A stretch of DNA of 64,000 bases from Flavobacterium psychrophilum (lineage in GTDB: Bacteria > Bacteroidota > Bacteroidia > Flavobacteriales > Flavobacteriaceae): contig CAMCVA010000010.1 in NCBI GenBank assembly GCA_945879625.1, positions 43,342 through 107,341 of the forward strand, read 5' to 3'. A program made the position numbers and the translations under genes. The notes beneath the pieces are model-generated. The model made no database searches and was not told where the DNA came from. It saw only the letters and a list, made by a program, of their open reading frames with translations. Below are positions 33,066-42,140 of this stretch, in pieces. Position 1 is the stretch's first letter. Every line of letters begins with the position of its first letter.

Positions 33066-34568
33066 ATGAAAAAATTTGTTATCCTACTTTTTATATGTTC
33101 CGCTACAAACATTTGGGCTCAAGGCGTTTCTCAAGCTTTGCGCTACAGCATGACACAAACCAATGGAAGCGCAAGGTTTAGAGCCATGAGTGGTGCTTTT
33201 GGCGCTTTGGGTGGCGATTTATCGGCGCTAAATAGTAATCCGGCCGGTTCGGCGATTTTTACTACCAACCAGTTTTCGACTAGCTTAAACAACCAACACA
33301 CCCAAAACAGCTCGACCTATTTTGGCAACACCACAACCGAAAACAACATCGCGTTTGATTTGAATCAACTTGGCGCTGCCTTTGTTTTTCTAGCTACTGA
33401 TCCAAAAACTGATTGGAAAAAATTGAGTTTTTGCATCGCCTACGAAAACGACAATAATTTTGACAATTCAATTTATGCCGTAGGCAATAACAACGCAAAT
33501 TCGATTGCCAATTATTTCTTGTATTATGCCAATCCCAACGCCAATCAGGGTGGTATTTACTTGGACACCCTATTAAACAATTATTACGAAGATTTAAATT
33601 ACCAAGACGAGCAAGCCTATTTGGGGTATTATGCCAATGTAATTACCAATGATCCCAGTAATCCCAACAACGACACCTACCTCGCCAATTTTGCGCCAGC
33701 CAGTAGCTATTACCAAGAAAATTATGTGATAAGCAGCGGCTATAATGGGAAACTAGCATTCAACGGCGGATTCCAGTACAAAGACAAGTGGTATTTTGGT
33801 ATTAACCTCAACACCCACTTTACCGATTACACCAAAACAGCTATTTTTTATGAAGAAAATGCTGCCGATCCTGTACTTGTAAAGAAAATTCAATTTGAAA
33901 ATAACATCCACACCTACGGCAATGGGTTTTCGTTTCAGGTAGGTGCGATTCATAAATTTAATAAATCGTTTCGGGCGGGCTTGAGTTATAAATCGCCTAC
34001 TTGGCTCACACTCAATGACGAAGTAAACCAGCGGTTATTCTCTAAAAACTTCACACCCAATTACAACCCCATGAACGCTTCCGCTACTTCTAATGTAATC
34101 ATGGTCTACAGTCCCTACCAGTTGCGCACACCACATGAATTTACCGGTAGTTTGGCTTATATTTTTGGCAAAAAAGGATTAGTTAGTTTTGATTACATCC
34201 TTAAAGACTACAGCAATTGCCAGTACCAGCCCTCAAATGAATTTTCGGTGGCCAATGCTTCAATCAAAAGCAGCCTAACCAATACCGCCGAAGTTCGGGT
34301 AGGCGCCGAATACCGCATCAAGGAATGGAGTTTACGCGCAGGATACCGCAACGAACAAAGTCCGTATAAAAACAAATATACGGTAGGCGGTTTGCACGGC
34401 TATTCGGCTGGATTTGGATTTAATTTTGGCGCAACCCGACTGGATTTGGCCTATGATTTGGCGCAACGCAATTCGCAACGTTCGTTTTTTACCAATGGAT
34501 TTACCGATGGAGCTGCCGTAAAAACGAGCATCAATTCGTTTACCACGACAGTTACTTTTGAACTGTAA
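33066..34568 (+). CDS. FadL/OmpP1-like outer-membrane transporter
   Basis: A 500-residue outer-membrane beta-barrel of the FadL/TodX/OmpP1 family, which takes up hydrophobic compounds. The signal peptide ends at NIWAQ (residue 19). The family N-terminus is clear: NGSARFRAMSGAFGALGGDLSALNSNPAGSAIF, the hatch region. Alternating barrel strands run to the C-terminus, which ends in Phe-Glu-Leu after alternating hydrophobic residues as expected for an outer-membrane insertion signal. It is probably coexpressed with the aromatic-rich lipoprotein upstream (22-bp gap). The substrate is not determinable from sequence. Confidence 0.88.
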   Translation: MKKFVILLFICSATNIWAQGVSQALRYSMTQTNGSARFRAMSGAFGALGGDLSALNSNPAGSAIFTTNQFSTSLNNQHTQNSSTYFGNTTTENNIAFDLNQLGAAFVFLATDPKTDWKKLSFCIAYENDNNFDNSIYAVGNNNANSIANYFLYYANPNANQGGIYLDTLLNNYYEDLNYQDEQAYLGYYANVITNDPSNPNNDTYLANFAPASSYYQENYVISSGYNGKLAFNGGFQYKDKWYFGINLNTHFTDYTKTAIFYEENAADPVLVKKIQFENNIHTYGNGFSFQVGAIHKFNKSFRAGLSYKSPTWLTLNDEVNQRLFSKNFTPNYNPMNASATSNVIMVYSPYQLRTPHEFTGSLAYIFGKKGLVSFDYILKDYSNCQYQPSNEFSVANASIKSSLTNTAEVRVGAEYRIKEWSLRAGYRNEQSPYKNKYTVGGLHGYSAGFGFNFGATRLDLAYDLAQRNSQRSFFTNGFTDGAAVKTSINSFTTTVTFEL

Positions 34569-34589
34569 GCAAACAATCTCTCCATTAAT

Positions 34590-34613
34590 AAGGCCTTTAG
34601 GGGCCTTTTTTTT
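34590..34613 (+). terminator. rho-independent terminator after the FadL-like gene
   Basis: AAGGCC (34590-34595), a 6-nt loop and GGCCTT (34602-34607) followed by an uninterrupted T-run. Confidence 0.85.
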
Positions 34614-34663
34614 GTAGTGAAAATCAAGGCCAATTCAAACGAAGTTTCTTTTAAGAATTAATG

Positions 34664-34671
34664 TACTTTTG
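34664..34671 (+). promoter_or_regulatory. -7 box for rimO
   Basis: TACTTTTG matches TAnnTTTG 17 bp before ATG 34689. The upstream -33 region has only an imperfect TTTC near 34645. Confidence 0.5.
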
Positions 34672-34688
34672 CAGACCAAACCACAAAA

Positions 34689-36011
34689 ATGAGAACAAAA
34701 TCAACCAAGCAAAATAAAATCAACGTCATCACTTTAGGCTGTTCCAAAAATATTTATGACAGTGAAGTGCTCATGGGTCAATTGCGTGCAAGCGGAAAAG
34801 ACGTAGAACACGAAGCACCTGCCGAACGCGAAGGCAACATTATTGTGATAAATACCTGCGGATTTATTGACAATGCCAAAGCCGAATCGGTGAATATGAT
34901 TTTGGAATATGCCGACAAAAAAGAACGCGGTTTGGTTGATAAAGTTTTTGTAACTGGTTGTCTTTCTGAACGTTACCGACCCGATTTGGAAAAAGAAATC
35001 CCCAACATCGATCAGTTTTTTGGCACCACCGAATTGCCCCTATTGCTCAAAGCTTTGGGTGCCGATTACAAACACGAATTATTGGGCGAACGACTCACGA
35101 CTACACCCAAAAATTATGCCTATTTAAAAATTGCCGAGGGCTGTGATCGTCCGTGTAGCTTTTGCGCCATTCCGTTGATGCGCGGCAAACACGTGTCGCA
35201 ACCCATCGAAAAATTGGTCAAAGAAGCACAAGGATTGGCCAAAAATGGCGTGAAAGAACTCATTTTAATCGCCCAAGACCTCACCTATTACGGCCTTGAT
35301 ATTTACAAAAAAAGAAACTTGGCTGAACTGCTCGAAGCCTTGGTTCAAGTAGAAGGAATCGAATGGATTCGGTTGCATTATGCCTTCCCAACCGGCTTCC
35401 CAATGAATGTATTGGAGGTAATGAAACGCGAACCCAAAATTTGCAATTACTTGGATATTCCGTTGCAACACATTGCCGATTCAATTTTAAAATCGATGCG
35501 CCGCGGAACTACGCAGGCCAAGACTACCCAATTGTTGAAAGACTTTAGAGCAGCTGTTCCGGGTATGGCCATTCGTACCACACTCATTGTGGGCTATCCG
35601 GGAGAAACCGAAGCCGATTTTGAAATCTTGAAAGATTTTGTGCAAGAAATGAAGTTTGATCGCATGGGTTGTTTCGCCTATTCGCACGAAGAAAACACAC
35701 ACGCCTATTTGCTCGAAGACGACGTACCCGATGAAGTGAAACAAGCACGCGTTACCGAATTGATGGATTTACAATCGCAAATATCTTGGGATTTGAATCA
35801 GGAAAAAGTGGGCAAAACATTTCGTTGTATTATTGACCGAAAAGAAGGCGGTTATTTTGTTGGCCGTACCGAATTTGACAGCCCCGATGTAGACAACGAA
35901 GTGTTGATTGACGCCACCAAATTTTACTTAAAAACGGGAGAATTTGCACTAATCTCTATCATTGACGCCACCGAATTTGATTTGTACGGCGAACCTTTAC
36001 AAGCAAACTAG
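34689..36011 (+). CDS. rimO: ribosomal protein S12 methylthiotransferase RimO
   Basis: A 440-residue radical SAM methylthiotransferase that modifies the conserved Asp of ribosomal protein S12. The N-terminal UPF0004 domain carries cluster ligands C18 (TLGCSKN), C57 (INTCGFID) and C91 (VTGCLSERY). The radical SAM motif C152-x3-C156-x2-C159 lies in EGCDRPCSFCAIPLMRG. The stretch DLTYYGLDIY and DIPLQHI separate RimO from MiaB. A C-terminal TRAM domain (VGKTFRCIIDRKEGGYFVGRTEFDSPDVD) binds substrate. It overlaps the convergent radical SAM gene by 15 bp. Confidence 0.95.
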   Translation: MRTKSTKQNKINVITLGCSKNIYDSEVLMGQLRASGKDVEHEAPAEREGNIIVINTCGFIDNAKAESVNMILEYADKKERGLVDKVFVTGCLSERYRPDLEKEIPNIDQFFGTTELPLLLKALGADYKHELLGERLTTTPKNYAYLKIAEGCDRPCSFCAIPLMRGKHVSQPIEKLVKEAQGLAKNGVKELILIAQDLTYYGLDIYKKRNLAELLEALVQVEGIEWIRLHYAFPTGFPMNVLEVMKREPKICNYLDIPLQHIADSILKSMRRGTTQAKTTQLLKDFRAAVPGMAIRTTLIVGYPGETEADFEILKDFVQEMKFDRMGCFAYSHEENTHAYLLEDDVPDEVKQARVTELMDLQSQISWDLNQEKVGKTFRCIIDRKEGGYFVGRTEFDSPDVDNEVLIDATKFYLKTGEFALISIIDATEFDLYGEPLQAN

Positions 36012-38195
36012 TCCAACTGCACGCAAGGTTTTGAGTGGTTTGGATTGCCAAAACAACTCGAAATTTTCAAACTCTTGCTCATAAGAAGCCTGCATATCAG
36101 CCAACTTCATTTTTTGAGGATGATTGATTTGACATTGGTTTAGTATTTTCTCCAACCAAACTCCTTCGGCTTCGGGGAATTGTATCGTAAAACTATCTTT
36201 CAAGTCATGGAACTGCAGTTGTGCAATTGGCCATTGTTGGCCGCGTTTTGATTTGGTCTGCACGGAAAGTTCGGGCAAATTCCCCAACCATATTACCCTT
36301 GCTGTGGGTTTGGGATGGTGAATAAGTTGAGCATCAATAGCCTGTTCAATAAAGTACGGCGATACCGTTGTTTTGGGAATCTTAAATTCAAACCAATCCT
36401 GTAACGGCAGCTCAAAGCAAATGCCATGCATATAATTGTATAACGACTTCTTCAATCCAAAGCTAAACTGATCGTGATCTATGCCGGTTGCATCAGCAAA
36501 CAACAAATCATTGTTGGCAAAGGTTCCGGGCTCTTTATTAAGGATTGTAATACCATATTTCTCCGGATTCATTCCAATTGGGCTGTGTGCCGTGAGCGCA
36601 AACTGATGCCAAAATCCCGATTGCACCACACCCATCTCAAACAATTGCCGCACCATTTCCAAGCTATCGACCGTTTCTTGTATGGTTTGCGTGGGGTAGC
36701 CATACATCAAATAGGCGTGCACCAAAATACCTGTTTCGGTAAAGTTCCGCGTAACCTGAGCCACTTGTGCCACCGACACGCCTTTGTCAATCAAGGCCAG
36801 CAAGCGATCGGAAGCCACTTCGAGTCCGCCAGAAACGGCTATGCAACCCGATTTTTTGAGCAGCAAACACAAATCAGCGGTGAAACTTTTCTCAAATCGA
36901 ATGTTGGTCCACCAACTCACTACTAAATTTCGGCGGATAATTTCTAATGCCACCTCCCGCATGAGCGCTGGCGGAGCAGCTTCGTCTACAAAATGAAATC
37001 CCGTTTCGCCTGTTGACGCGATGAGTTGTTCCATGCGATCCACAATAAGGGCTGCTGCAACAGGTTCATACAAACTAATGTAGTCGAGAGAAATGTCACA
37101 AAACGTGCATTTGCCCCAATAACACCCGTGGGCCATGGTGAGTTTGTTCCAGCGGCCATCGCTCCACAAACTGTGCATCGGATTGAGCACTTCAATCACC
37201 GAAATGTATTTGGTTAAGGGCAATTTTGTATAATCGGGCGTACCCACTTGGGCTTGCTTATAATCGGGCTGAGTGGCATTATTCACATAAATCACTGCTG
37301 CGTTTTCGAGCAGAAAAGTGCGTTTTAACTGGCGCGGCATTTCCGGTTGCTCCAGGTGTTGCCAAAGTAATTCAAGCGGCAGTTCGCCGTCATCAAGCGT
37401 TATAAAATCAAGGAATTCAAATACCCGCGGGTCTGAAACGGAACGCAATTCGGTATTGGGAAAACCGCCGCCCATGGCAACTTTGCAACTTGGAAAATGG
37501 TGTTTTATCCATTGGGCACAACGAAAAGCACTGTATAAGTTGCCTGGAAAGGGCACCGACAAACACAGTAATTTTGGTTGAATTTCGTTGATTTTGGCTG
37601 CGAATAAGGCAAGACTAAGTTGATCGATAAACGTATGTTCTTGTTGTAATTTGGTGTACAAATCGTTAAAGGTTGAGGCACTGCGTCCCAATCGTTCGGC
37701 ATAGCGACTGAATCCAAAATTTTCATCCACAACCGATACAATAAAATCGGATAAATCTTCTAAATATAAGGTGGCCAGGTGTTTGGCCTTGTCTTGCATA
37801 CCCAACGTACCAAATGCCCATTCGGTTTCTTCTACTTGTGCAAATCGACTGGCTTCGGGCAAAAAATAACCCGAACATATTTGCTTGGCCAGACTGGGAC
37901 TTTTGCCTTGTAAAAAAGCAATTACCGATTCAATGGTTTGAATATAATTGGCTTGTAATCCAAAAATTCGGCGGTCATTTTCGGTCCAATTGGATAGAGT
38001 TGTTTGTTGCGCTGCATTCTCAAACAATTGGCTCAGTCCCGCTTTAGAAAACAATACCAACAAAGTTTCAATTCCCAAATCATATTGATGTGAATCGATT
38101 TGTTTGGTAGTTAAAAAACCTTTCAAATAGGCCGTTGCCGGATACGGTGTATTCAGTTGAGTAAAGGGCGGCGTGAGGAGTAATATGGAATTCAA
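35997..38195 (-). CDS. B12-binding radical SAM protein of unknown specificity
   Basis: A 732-residue protein with an N-terminal cobalamin-binding-like region (NSILLLTPPFTQLNTPYPATAYLKGF; KLLCLSVPFPGNLYSAFRCAQWI) and a central radical SAM domain. The cluster motif reads GCYWGKCTFCD, with C-x4-C-x2-C spacing in place of the canonical C-x3-C-x2-C. The frame extends to ATG 38234, but a TACTTTTG -7 box at 38218-38211 places transcription start near 38205, so TTG 38195 (giving MNSILLLTPPF) is preferred. No precursor peptide, hopanoid or methyltransferase cluster surrounds it. Substrate and product are unknown. It is convergent with rimO and divergent from bshC. Confidence 0.8.
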   Translation of the reverse strand: MNSILLLTPPFTQLNTPYPATAYLKGFLTTKQIDSHQYDLGIETLLVLFSKAGLSQLFENAAQQTTLSNWTENDRRIFGLQANYIQTIESVIAFLQGKSPSLAKQICSGYFLPEASRFAQVEETEWAFGTLGMQDKAKHLATLYLEDLSDFIVSVVDENFGFSRYAERLGRSASTFNDLYTKLQQEHTFIDQLSLALFAAKINEIQPKLLCLSVPFPGNLYSAFRCAQWIKHHFPSCKVAMGGGFPNTELRSVSDPRVFEFLDFITLDDGELPLELLWQHLEQPEMPRQLKRTFLLENAAVIYVNNATQPDYKQAQVGTPDYTKLPLTKYISVIEVLNPMHSLWSDGRWNKLTMAHGCYWGKCTFCDISLDYISLYEPVAAALIVDRMEQLIASTGETGFHFVDEAAPPALMREVALEIIRRNLVVSWWTNIRFEKSFTADLCLLLKKSGCIAVSGGLEVASDRLLALIDKGVSVAQVAQVTRNFTETGILVHAYLMYGYPTQTIQETVDSLEMVRQLFEMGVVQSGFWHQFALTAHSPIGMNPEKYGITILNKEPGTFANNDLLFADATGIDHDQFSFGLKKSLYNYMHGICFELPLQDWFEFKIPKTTVSPYFIEQAIDAQLIHHPKPTARVIWLGNLPELSVQTKSKRGQQWPIAQLQFHDLKDSFTIQFPEAEGVWLEKILNQCQINHPQKMKLADMQASYEQEFENFELFWQSKPLKTLRAVGLVCL

Positions 38196-38210
38196 GGCAA
38201 CTAATTTGTA

Positions 38211-38218
38211 CAAAAGTA
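38211..38218 (-). promoter_or_regulatory. -7 box that decides the radical SAM gene start
   Basis: TACTTTTG on the minus strand. It lies inside the longest possible reading frame, so the ATG at 38234 would be upstream of the transcript; the TTG at 38195 fits. Confidence 0.5.
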
Positions 38219-38303
38219 ATCGAATAAATGACAATCAAAAGCAAATCGAGGAATGCCAAAGTAGAATTGGTTTTTTTGCTATTTTTACCAAAAATTTGAT
38301 GCT

Positions 38304-39896
38304 ATGCCCGATGATTGTTCAACCTACGCCTACTCTTCTTTTTTTAGCCCTTTAATACACGATTACCTGCAAGAAAAGGAGCAGCTCAAGCCGTTGTACC
38401 ATCGGTTTCCCAAACTAGAAAATTTTAAAGCTCAACTCGACGAAAAAGCCACCAATTATCCTACTCATTTTCGGGATGTTTTGGCGAATACATTGGACTC
38501 GCAATACCAAAACATTACCACAAGCGAAGAGACCCAACGCAATTTAGCGCGATTGCGGCAGACAAACACCTTTACCATCACGACCGGACATCAACTGAAT
38601 ATTGGGACCGGACCGTTGTATTTTATCTACAAAATTATTTCTACGATAAACTTGTGTAAACAACTGCAAGAAACCTATCCAGACCAGCATTTTGTGCCGG
38701 TGTATTGGATGGCCACCGAAGATCATGATTTGGCCGAAATCAATCACTTGTTTGTGAAAAACCAAAAAGTAGTTTGGCACAAACAAGGAACTGGAGCTGT
38801 GGGCCGATTGGACACCGAAGGAATGGAACAAGTAATTGCTGAAATTCATGTGCTTTTGGGCAGTTCCGAAGTTTCACAAGAATTGATTGCGCTGTTTACC
38901 AACGCCTATTTATCGAGTGCAACATTGACTGAAGCCACTCGAAAGTTGGTGAATAACCTGTTTGGCCAATATGGACTAGTGATCATTGACGGCGATTCTC
39001 GGGAATTAAAATCCCTATTCACTCCCCATATACAAAACGAACTAGCCACCCAATTTTCGTTTGCGGCGGTAAATGAATCAACTGCCTTATTGCAGGAATA
39101 TAAAATTCAGGTGAACCCAAGGGAAATCAATTTATTTTATCTGGACAACAACTTGCGGGAGCGAATTGTATTTGAAAACAACCGCTACAAAGTATTGAAT
39201 ACGACTTTGGAATTTTCGGCAGAACAAATACAGCATTTGGCAGCAAACGAACCTGAAAAATTCAGCCCAAATGTCTTGCTTCGCCCATTATATCAGGAAG
39301 TTATATTGCCTAATCTGTGCTACATTGGAGGAGGAGGCGAACTTGCGTATTGGTTGGAATTGAAATTGATGTTTGCCAAAGCACACGTGACATTCCCTGT
39401 TTTATTGTTGCGCAATTCGGTGGTAATTGCCTCGAGCAAAACAAAAGCAAAATGGGACAAAACGCCGCTTGAATGGGAAGATCTATTTTTAACTCCTCGG
39501 GAATTGACTGCCCAATTTTTATCAAAAACTACTACAAATACAGTAGATTTTACCGATTTGAAACAACAGCTGGCAAGCCAATTTTCGGCCTTGCATGATC
39601 AGGCAACGGCAACTCATCCTTCGTTTTTATCTATGTTGAAGGCTCAAGAAGTGAAGCAAAATAAAGGATTGACTGCGCTGGAAAAAAGATTACAAAAAGC
39701 ACAAATCAAAGCAAATCAAGAATCCATTGACCGAATTTTGGCAATCCAAAACGAAGTGTTTCCCAACCAAAGCTTACTGGAACGGAAAACAAATTTTTCT
39801 GACTACTACCACACATTTGGCGCAGTATTTATTGAAAAACTTCTTTCCCAATTGGATCCACTGCACATGAAATTTACCAGTCTTTTTTTAGATTAA
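38304..39896 (+). CDS. bshC: bacillithiol biosynthesis cysteine-adding enzyme BshC
   Basis: A 530-residue enzyme expected to attach cysteine to GlcN-malate, the last step of bacillithiol synthesis. Family stretches are FSPLIHDYLQEKEQLKPLYHRFP near the start, TFTITTGHQLNIGTGPLYFIYKIIS (nucleotide-binding core), FVPVYWMATEDHDLAEI, LVIIDGDSRELKSLF, NVLLRPLYQEVILPNLCYIGG and a C-terminal coiled coil (residues about 440-490). Length is typical. It is divergent from the radical SAM gene and monocistronic. A bacillithiol S-transferase-like gene at 49326 supports use of this thiol. BshA and BshB are not in the window. Confidence 0.93.
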   Translation: MPDDCSTYAYSSFFSPLIHDYLQEKEQLKPLYHRFPKLENFKAQLDEKATNYPTHFRDVLANTLDSQYQNITTSEETQRNLARLRQTNTFTITTGHQLNIGTGPLYFIYKIISTINLCKQLQETYPDQHFVPVYWMATEDHDLAEINHLFVKNQKVVWHKQGTGAVGRLDTEGMEQVIAEIHVLLGSSEVSQELIALFTNAYLSSATLTEATRKLVNNLFGQYGLVIIDGDSRELKSLFTPHIQNELATQFSFAAVNESTALLQEYKIQVNPREINLFYLDNNLRERIVFENNRYKVLNTTLEFSAEQIQHLAANEPEKFSPNVLLRPLYQEVILPNLCYIGGGGELAYWLELKLMFAKAHVTFPVLLLRNSVVIASSKTKAKWDKTPLEWEDLFLTPRELTAQFLSKTTTNTVDFTDLKQQLASQFSALHDQATATHPSFLSMLKAQEVKQNKGLTALEKRLQKAQIKANQESIDRILAIQNEVFPNQSLLERKTNFSDYYHTFGAVFIEKLLSQLDPLHMKFTSLFLD

Positions 39897-39978
39897 TCAA
39901 AATTGAATGGGTAGAAATTATTTATTAGGCTGTAAATAAGCAATCTGGAAAAAATAACAATTAAATAATGTTATTAAC

Positions 39979-39994
39979 ACGAAAACGTTTTCGT
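39979..39994. promoter_or_regulatory. perfect 16-bp LacI-type operator-like palindrome
   Basis: ACGAAAACGTTTTCGT is a perfect palindrome with the central CG and flanking A/T tracts typical of LacI/GalR-family operators. It lies 85 bp before the start of the starch-binding-like gene at 40079, just upstream of a TATATTTA sequence (39998-40005) that could be its -7 box. No LacI-family gene is in the window. Confidence 0.65.
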
Positions 39995-40078
39995 AGGTAT
40001 ATTTAACTAATGTATAAAGACCTATTTATTAAAATTACTTACTTTTACACAACTTTTTTAACAATTAAAACTAAAACT

Positions 40079-41500
40079 ATGAAAAGAAATTTACTTTATT
40101 CTTTGCTTGTTATGCTTTTTGTGAGCTTTAGCAGCAACGCACAAGTGTCAATGATCGGACCTGGTGCTTCTGGCGCTTGGGATGTTGACGCGAACCTAAG
40201 CTCAACAGACGGTGTAAACTGGACTTTAGACAATTTTATCATGCCAGGTGGGGAATTTAAATTCCGTTTAGATAACGCTTGGTCTGTAAACTGGGGAGCT
40301 ACTACTTTCCCTGACGGAATAGGAACACAAGATGGTCCGAACATTCCTGCAATTGCTGGAACATACAATGTTACTTTTAATCAATCAACTGGTGAGTATT
40401 CGTTTACAGGTGGTGCTCCTATCCCAACTGTAAAATTGATTGGTACTGCTGTATCTTCAGTGGATGGGTTAACTATGTCAACTGCAGATGCTGAAAATTA
40501 CTACTTCAACAACGCTACGTTGTTGGACGGAACAGCTCAATTTGATGTTGATGCAACTGTTTATGGTGGAGATACATTCCCTGGTGGTGTTGTTTCTGAT
40601 GCTACCTTATTTATTCCTGTTACAGCTGGAGATTATACTTCTGTAAATCTTAATATTGCAACTGGAGAGTACAGCTTTACAGCAGCTCCTATTTTTCAAA
40701 TTATTTCTATTATTGGATCAGGTGCAGCAGGATGGGGTACAGATACAGACTTAACTACAACTGATGGAATCATCTACACTATAAGTGGATTGACTCTTAC
40801 TACAGGTGAGATTAAATTCCGTCAAGGAAATGACTGGGCTGTAAACTGGGGTGACTCAGCTTGGCCTACTGGTGTTGCAACACAAGGCGGACCAAACATT
40901 CCTTGTGTAGCTGGAACGTACTCAGTGACTTTCAACAGAGAAACAGGTGATTACAATTTCTTCTTTCCGATCGTTAGCCTTACAGGTAGTGCTACAGGTG
41001 GATGGGGTGACGGATTTGATTTTGACTTAACTTCTACTGATGGAGTAAACTACTCAAGAGCAAATTTTGAATTAATCGCTGGCGAATGTAAATTCCGTGA
41101 AGGAAATTCTTGGGCAGTAAACTGGGGTGGTGCTGATTGGCCAACTGGTATTGCTACATTAGGCGGACCAAACGTTCCTTCTGTTCCTGGATTCTATGAC
41201 ATTACTTTCAACAAAGTAACAGGTGATTATAACTTCGCTCCTGCTTTGTCAAATGTAACTTTTGACAACGGAAACTTTAAAGTATACCCTAACCCATCTC
41301 AAAACGTATGGAATGTAGCTTCTGCTAACAAAGCTATTACTTCTATCCAAATTGTGGATGTATTAGGTAAAACAGTTATGACTGTTGCGCCTCAAGCTAC
41401 ATCAGCTGTGGTTGATGCTGCTGCTTTAAACAGCGGAATCTATTTCGCAAGAATCGCTACTGCTACTGCAACTTCTACTATCAAATTAGTAAGAAACTAA
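40079..41500 (+). CDS. SusE/SusF-like surface glycan-binding protein with T9SS type A sorting domain
   Basis: A 473-residue secreted protein. Signal peptide MKRNLLYSLLVMLFVSFSSNAQ, then four repeats of about 80-100 residues. Repeats 1, 3 and 4 share a pattern of WxxxxxLxxxDGxxW/Y, GExKFRxxxxWxVNWG, PxG and TYxVTFNxxTGxYxF, as in SusE/SusF starch-binding modules; repeat 2 keeps the frame but lost the central Trp-Asn-Trp-Gly. The C-terminus is a type A T9SS domain (KVYPNPSQNVWNV, IQIVDVLGKTV, LNSGIYFARI, IKLVRN). The start at 40079 gives the signal peptide; an upstream ATG at 40010 does not. Codons are strongly biased to GCT/ACT/GGT, as in highly expressed genes. A LacI-type palindrome upstream suggests sugar-responsive control. 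Confidence 0.85.
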   Translation: MKRNLLYSLLVMLFVSFSSNAQVSMIGPGASGAWDVDANLSSTDGVNWTLDNFIMPGGEFKFRLDNAWSVNWGATTFPDGIGTQDGPNIPAIAGTYNVTFNQSTGEYSFTGGAPIPTVKLIGTAVSSVDGLTMSTADAENYYFNNATLLDGTAQFDVDATVYGGDTFPGGVVSDATLFIPVTAGDYTSVNLNIATGEYSFTAAPIFQIISIIGSGAAGWGTDTDLTTTDGIIYTISGLTLTTGEIKFRQGNDWAVNWGDSAWPTGVATQGGPNIPCVAGTYSVTFNRETGDYNFFFPIVSLTGSATGGWGDGFDFDLTSTDGVNYSRANFELIAGECKFREGNSWAVNWGGADWPTGIATLGGPNVPSVPGFYDITFNKVTGDYNFAPALSNVTFDNGNFKVYPNPSQNVWNVASANKAITSIQIVDVLGKTVMTVAPQATSAVVDAAALNSGIYFARIATATATSTIKLVRN

Positions 41501-41522
41501 GCAACCGCTTTTAATAATAAAG

Positions 41523-41557
41523 AATCCCTTGTTACTCTGTAGCAAGGGATTTTTTTA
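41523..41557 (+). terminator. rho-independent terminator after the SusE/F-like gene
   Basis: AATCCCTTG (41523-41531), an 11-nt loop and CAAGGGATT (41543-41551) followed by a T-run. Confidence 0.88.
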
Positions 41558-41567
41558 TTTCTACAGA

Positions 41568-41663
41568 CTAGCCCTGATGGGAGCGGCATCCTTTTTTTAC
41601 TGAACCGCATTATTTTGAATTTAGGTTCAAAAAAAGATACAGCGGACAGCAGGAATTGCTTCA
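41568..41663 (+). ncRNA. structured repeat element, copy 2 (possible Flavo-1-like RNA)
   Basis: It starts CTAGCCCTGATGGGAGCGGC and shares the ordered conserved blocks of copy 1 at 25681-25756. The outer pair is CCTG (41573-41576) with CAGG (41650-41653), where copy 1 has CCAG with CTGG. The apical stem is longer here: TTTTTTT with AAAAAAA and TGAACC with GGTTCA. It lies between the terminator of the SusE/F-like gene and the -7 box of ndk, so it is not part of any coding region. Confidence 0.6.
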
Positions 41664-41671
41664 AAAAAAAC

Positions 41672-41679
41672 TATTTTTG
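41672..41679 (+). promoter_or_regulatory. -7 box for ndk
   Basis: TATTTTTG lies 26 bp before ATG 41705. A TTG at 41656-41658 is only 13 bp upstream, shorter than usual, so only the -7 element is called. Confidence 0.5.
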
Positions 41680-41704
41680 CAGCAAAATCTAACAACAAGA
41701 ATAC

Positions 41705-42124
41705 ATGACAACGAATAGAACATTTACCATGATTAAGCCTGATGCGGTAGAAAACGGGCACATTGGCGGAATCTTACACATGATTTCAGAAGCGGGATTT
41801 AAAATCGTTTCTTTAAAACTTACACAACTTACTGTAGCTGATGCGCAAGCTTTTTATGCGGTACACGCGGCTCGTCCATTTTTTGGCGAATTGGTTGAAT
41901 TTATGACTAGAGGTCCAATTGTTGCGGCTATTTTGGAGAAAGACAATGCAGTGGATACATTCAGAACCTTAATTGGCGCAACCAATCCTGCAGACGCTGC
42001 CGAAGGAACTATTCGTAAACGATATGCAGCTTCTATTGGAGAAAACGCGGTGCACGGATCGGATAGCGACGATAATGCAGCAATTGAATCGGCTTTTCAC
42101 TTTTCGGGTAGAGAGCAATTCTAA
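41705..42124 (+). CDS. ndk: nucleoside diphosphate kinase
   Basis: A 139-residue enzyme that balances nucleoside triphosphates by phosphotransfer through a histidine. The active-site H117 lies in ENAVHGSDS, and [16 protein letters not shown] and [15 protein letters not shown] are the standard family blocks. Full length. Its promoter abuts copy 2 of the structured element; a strong bidirectional terminator separates it from the convergent DUF721 gene. Confidence 0.96.
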   Translation: MTTNRTFTMIKPDAVENGHIGGILHMISEAGFKIVSLKLTQLTVADAQAFYAVHAARPFFGELVEFMTRGPIVAAILEKDNAVDTFRTLIGATNPADAAEGTIRKRYAASIGENAVHGSDSDDNAAIESAFHFSGREQF

Positions 42125-42140
42125 ATCGCGACACCAGTAT

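Noticed and set aside
35997..38195. RiPP or natural-product cluster around the radical SAM gene
   Set aside because: Neighbours are rimO and bshC; no precursor peptide, transporter or further tailoring gene was seen.
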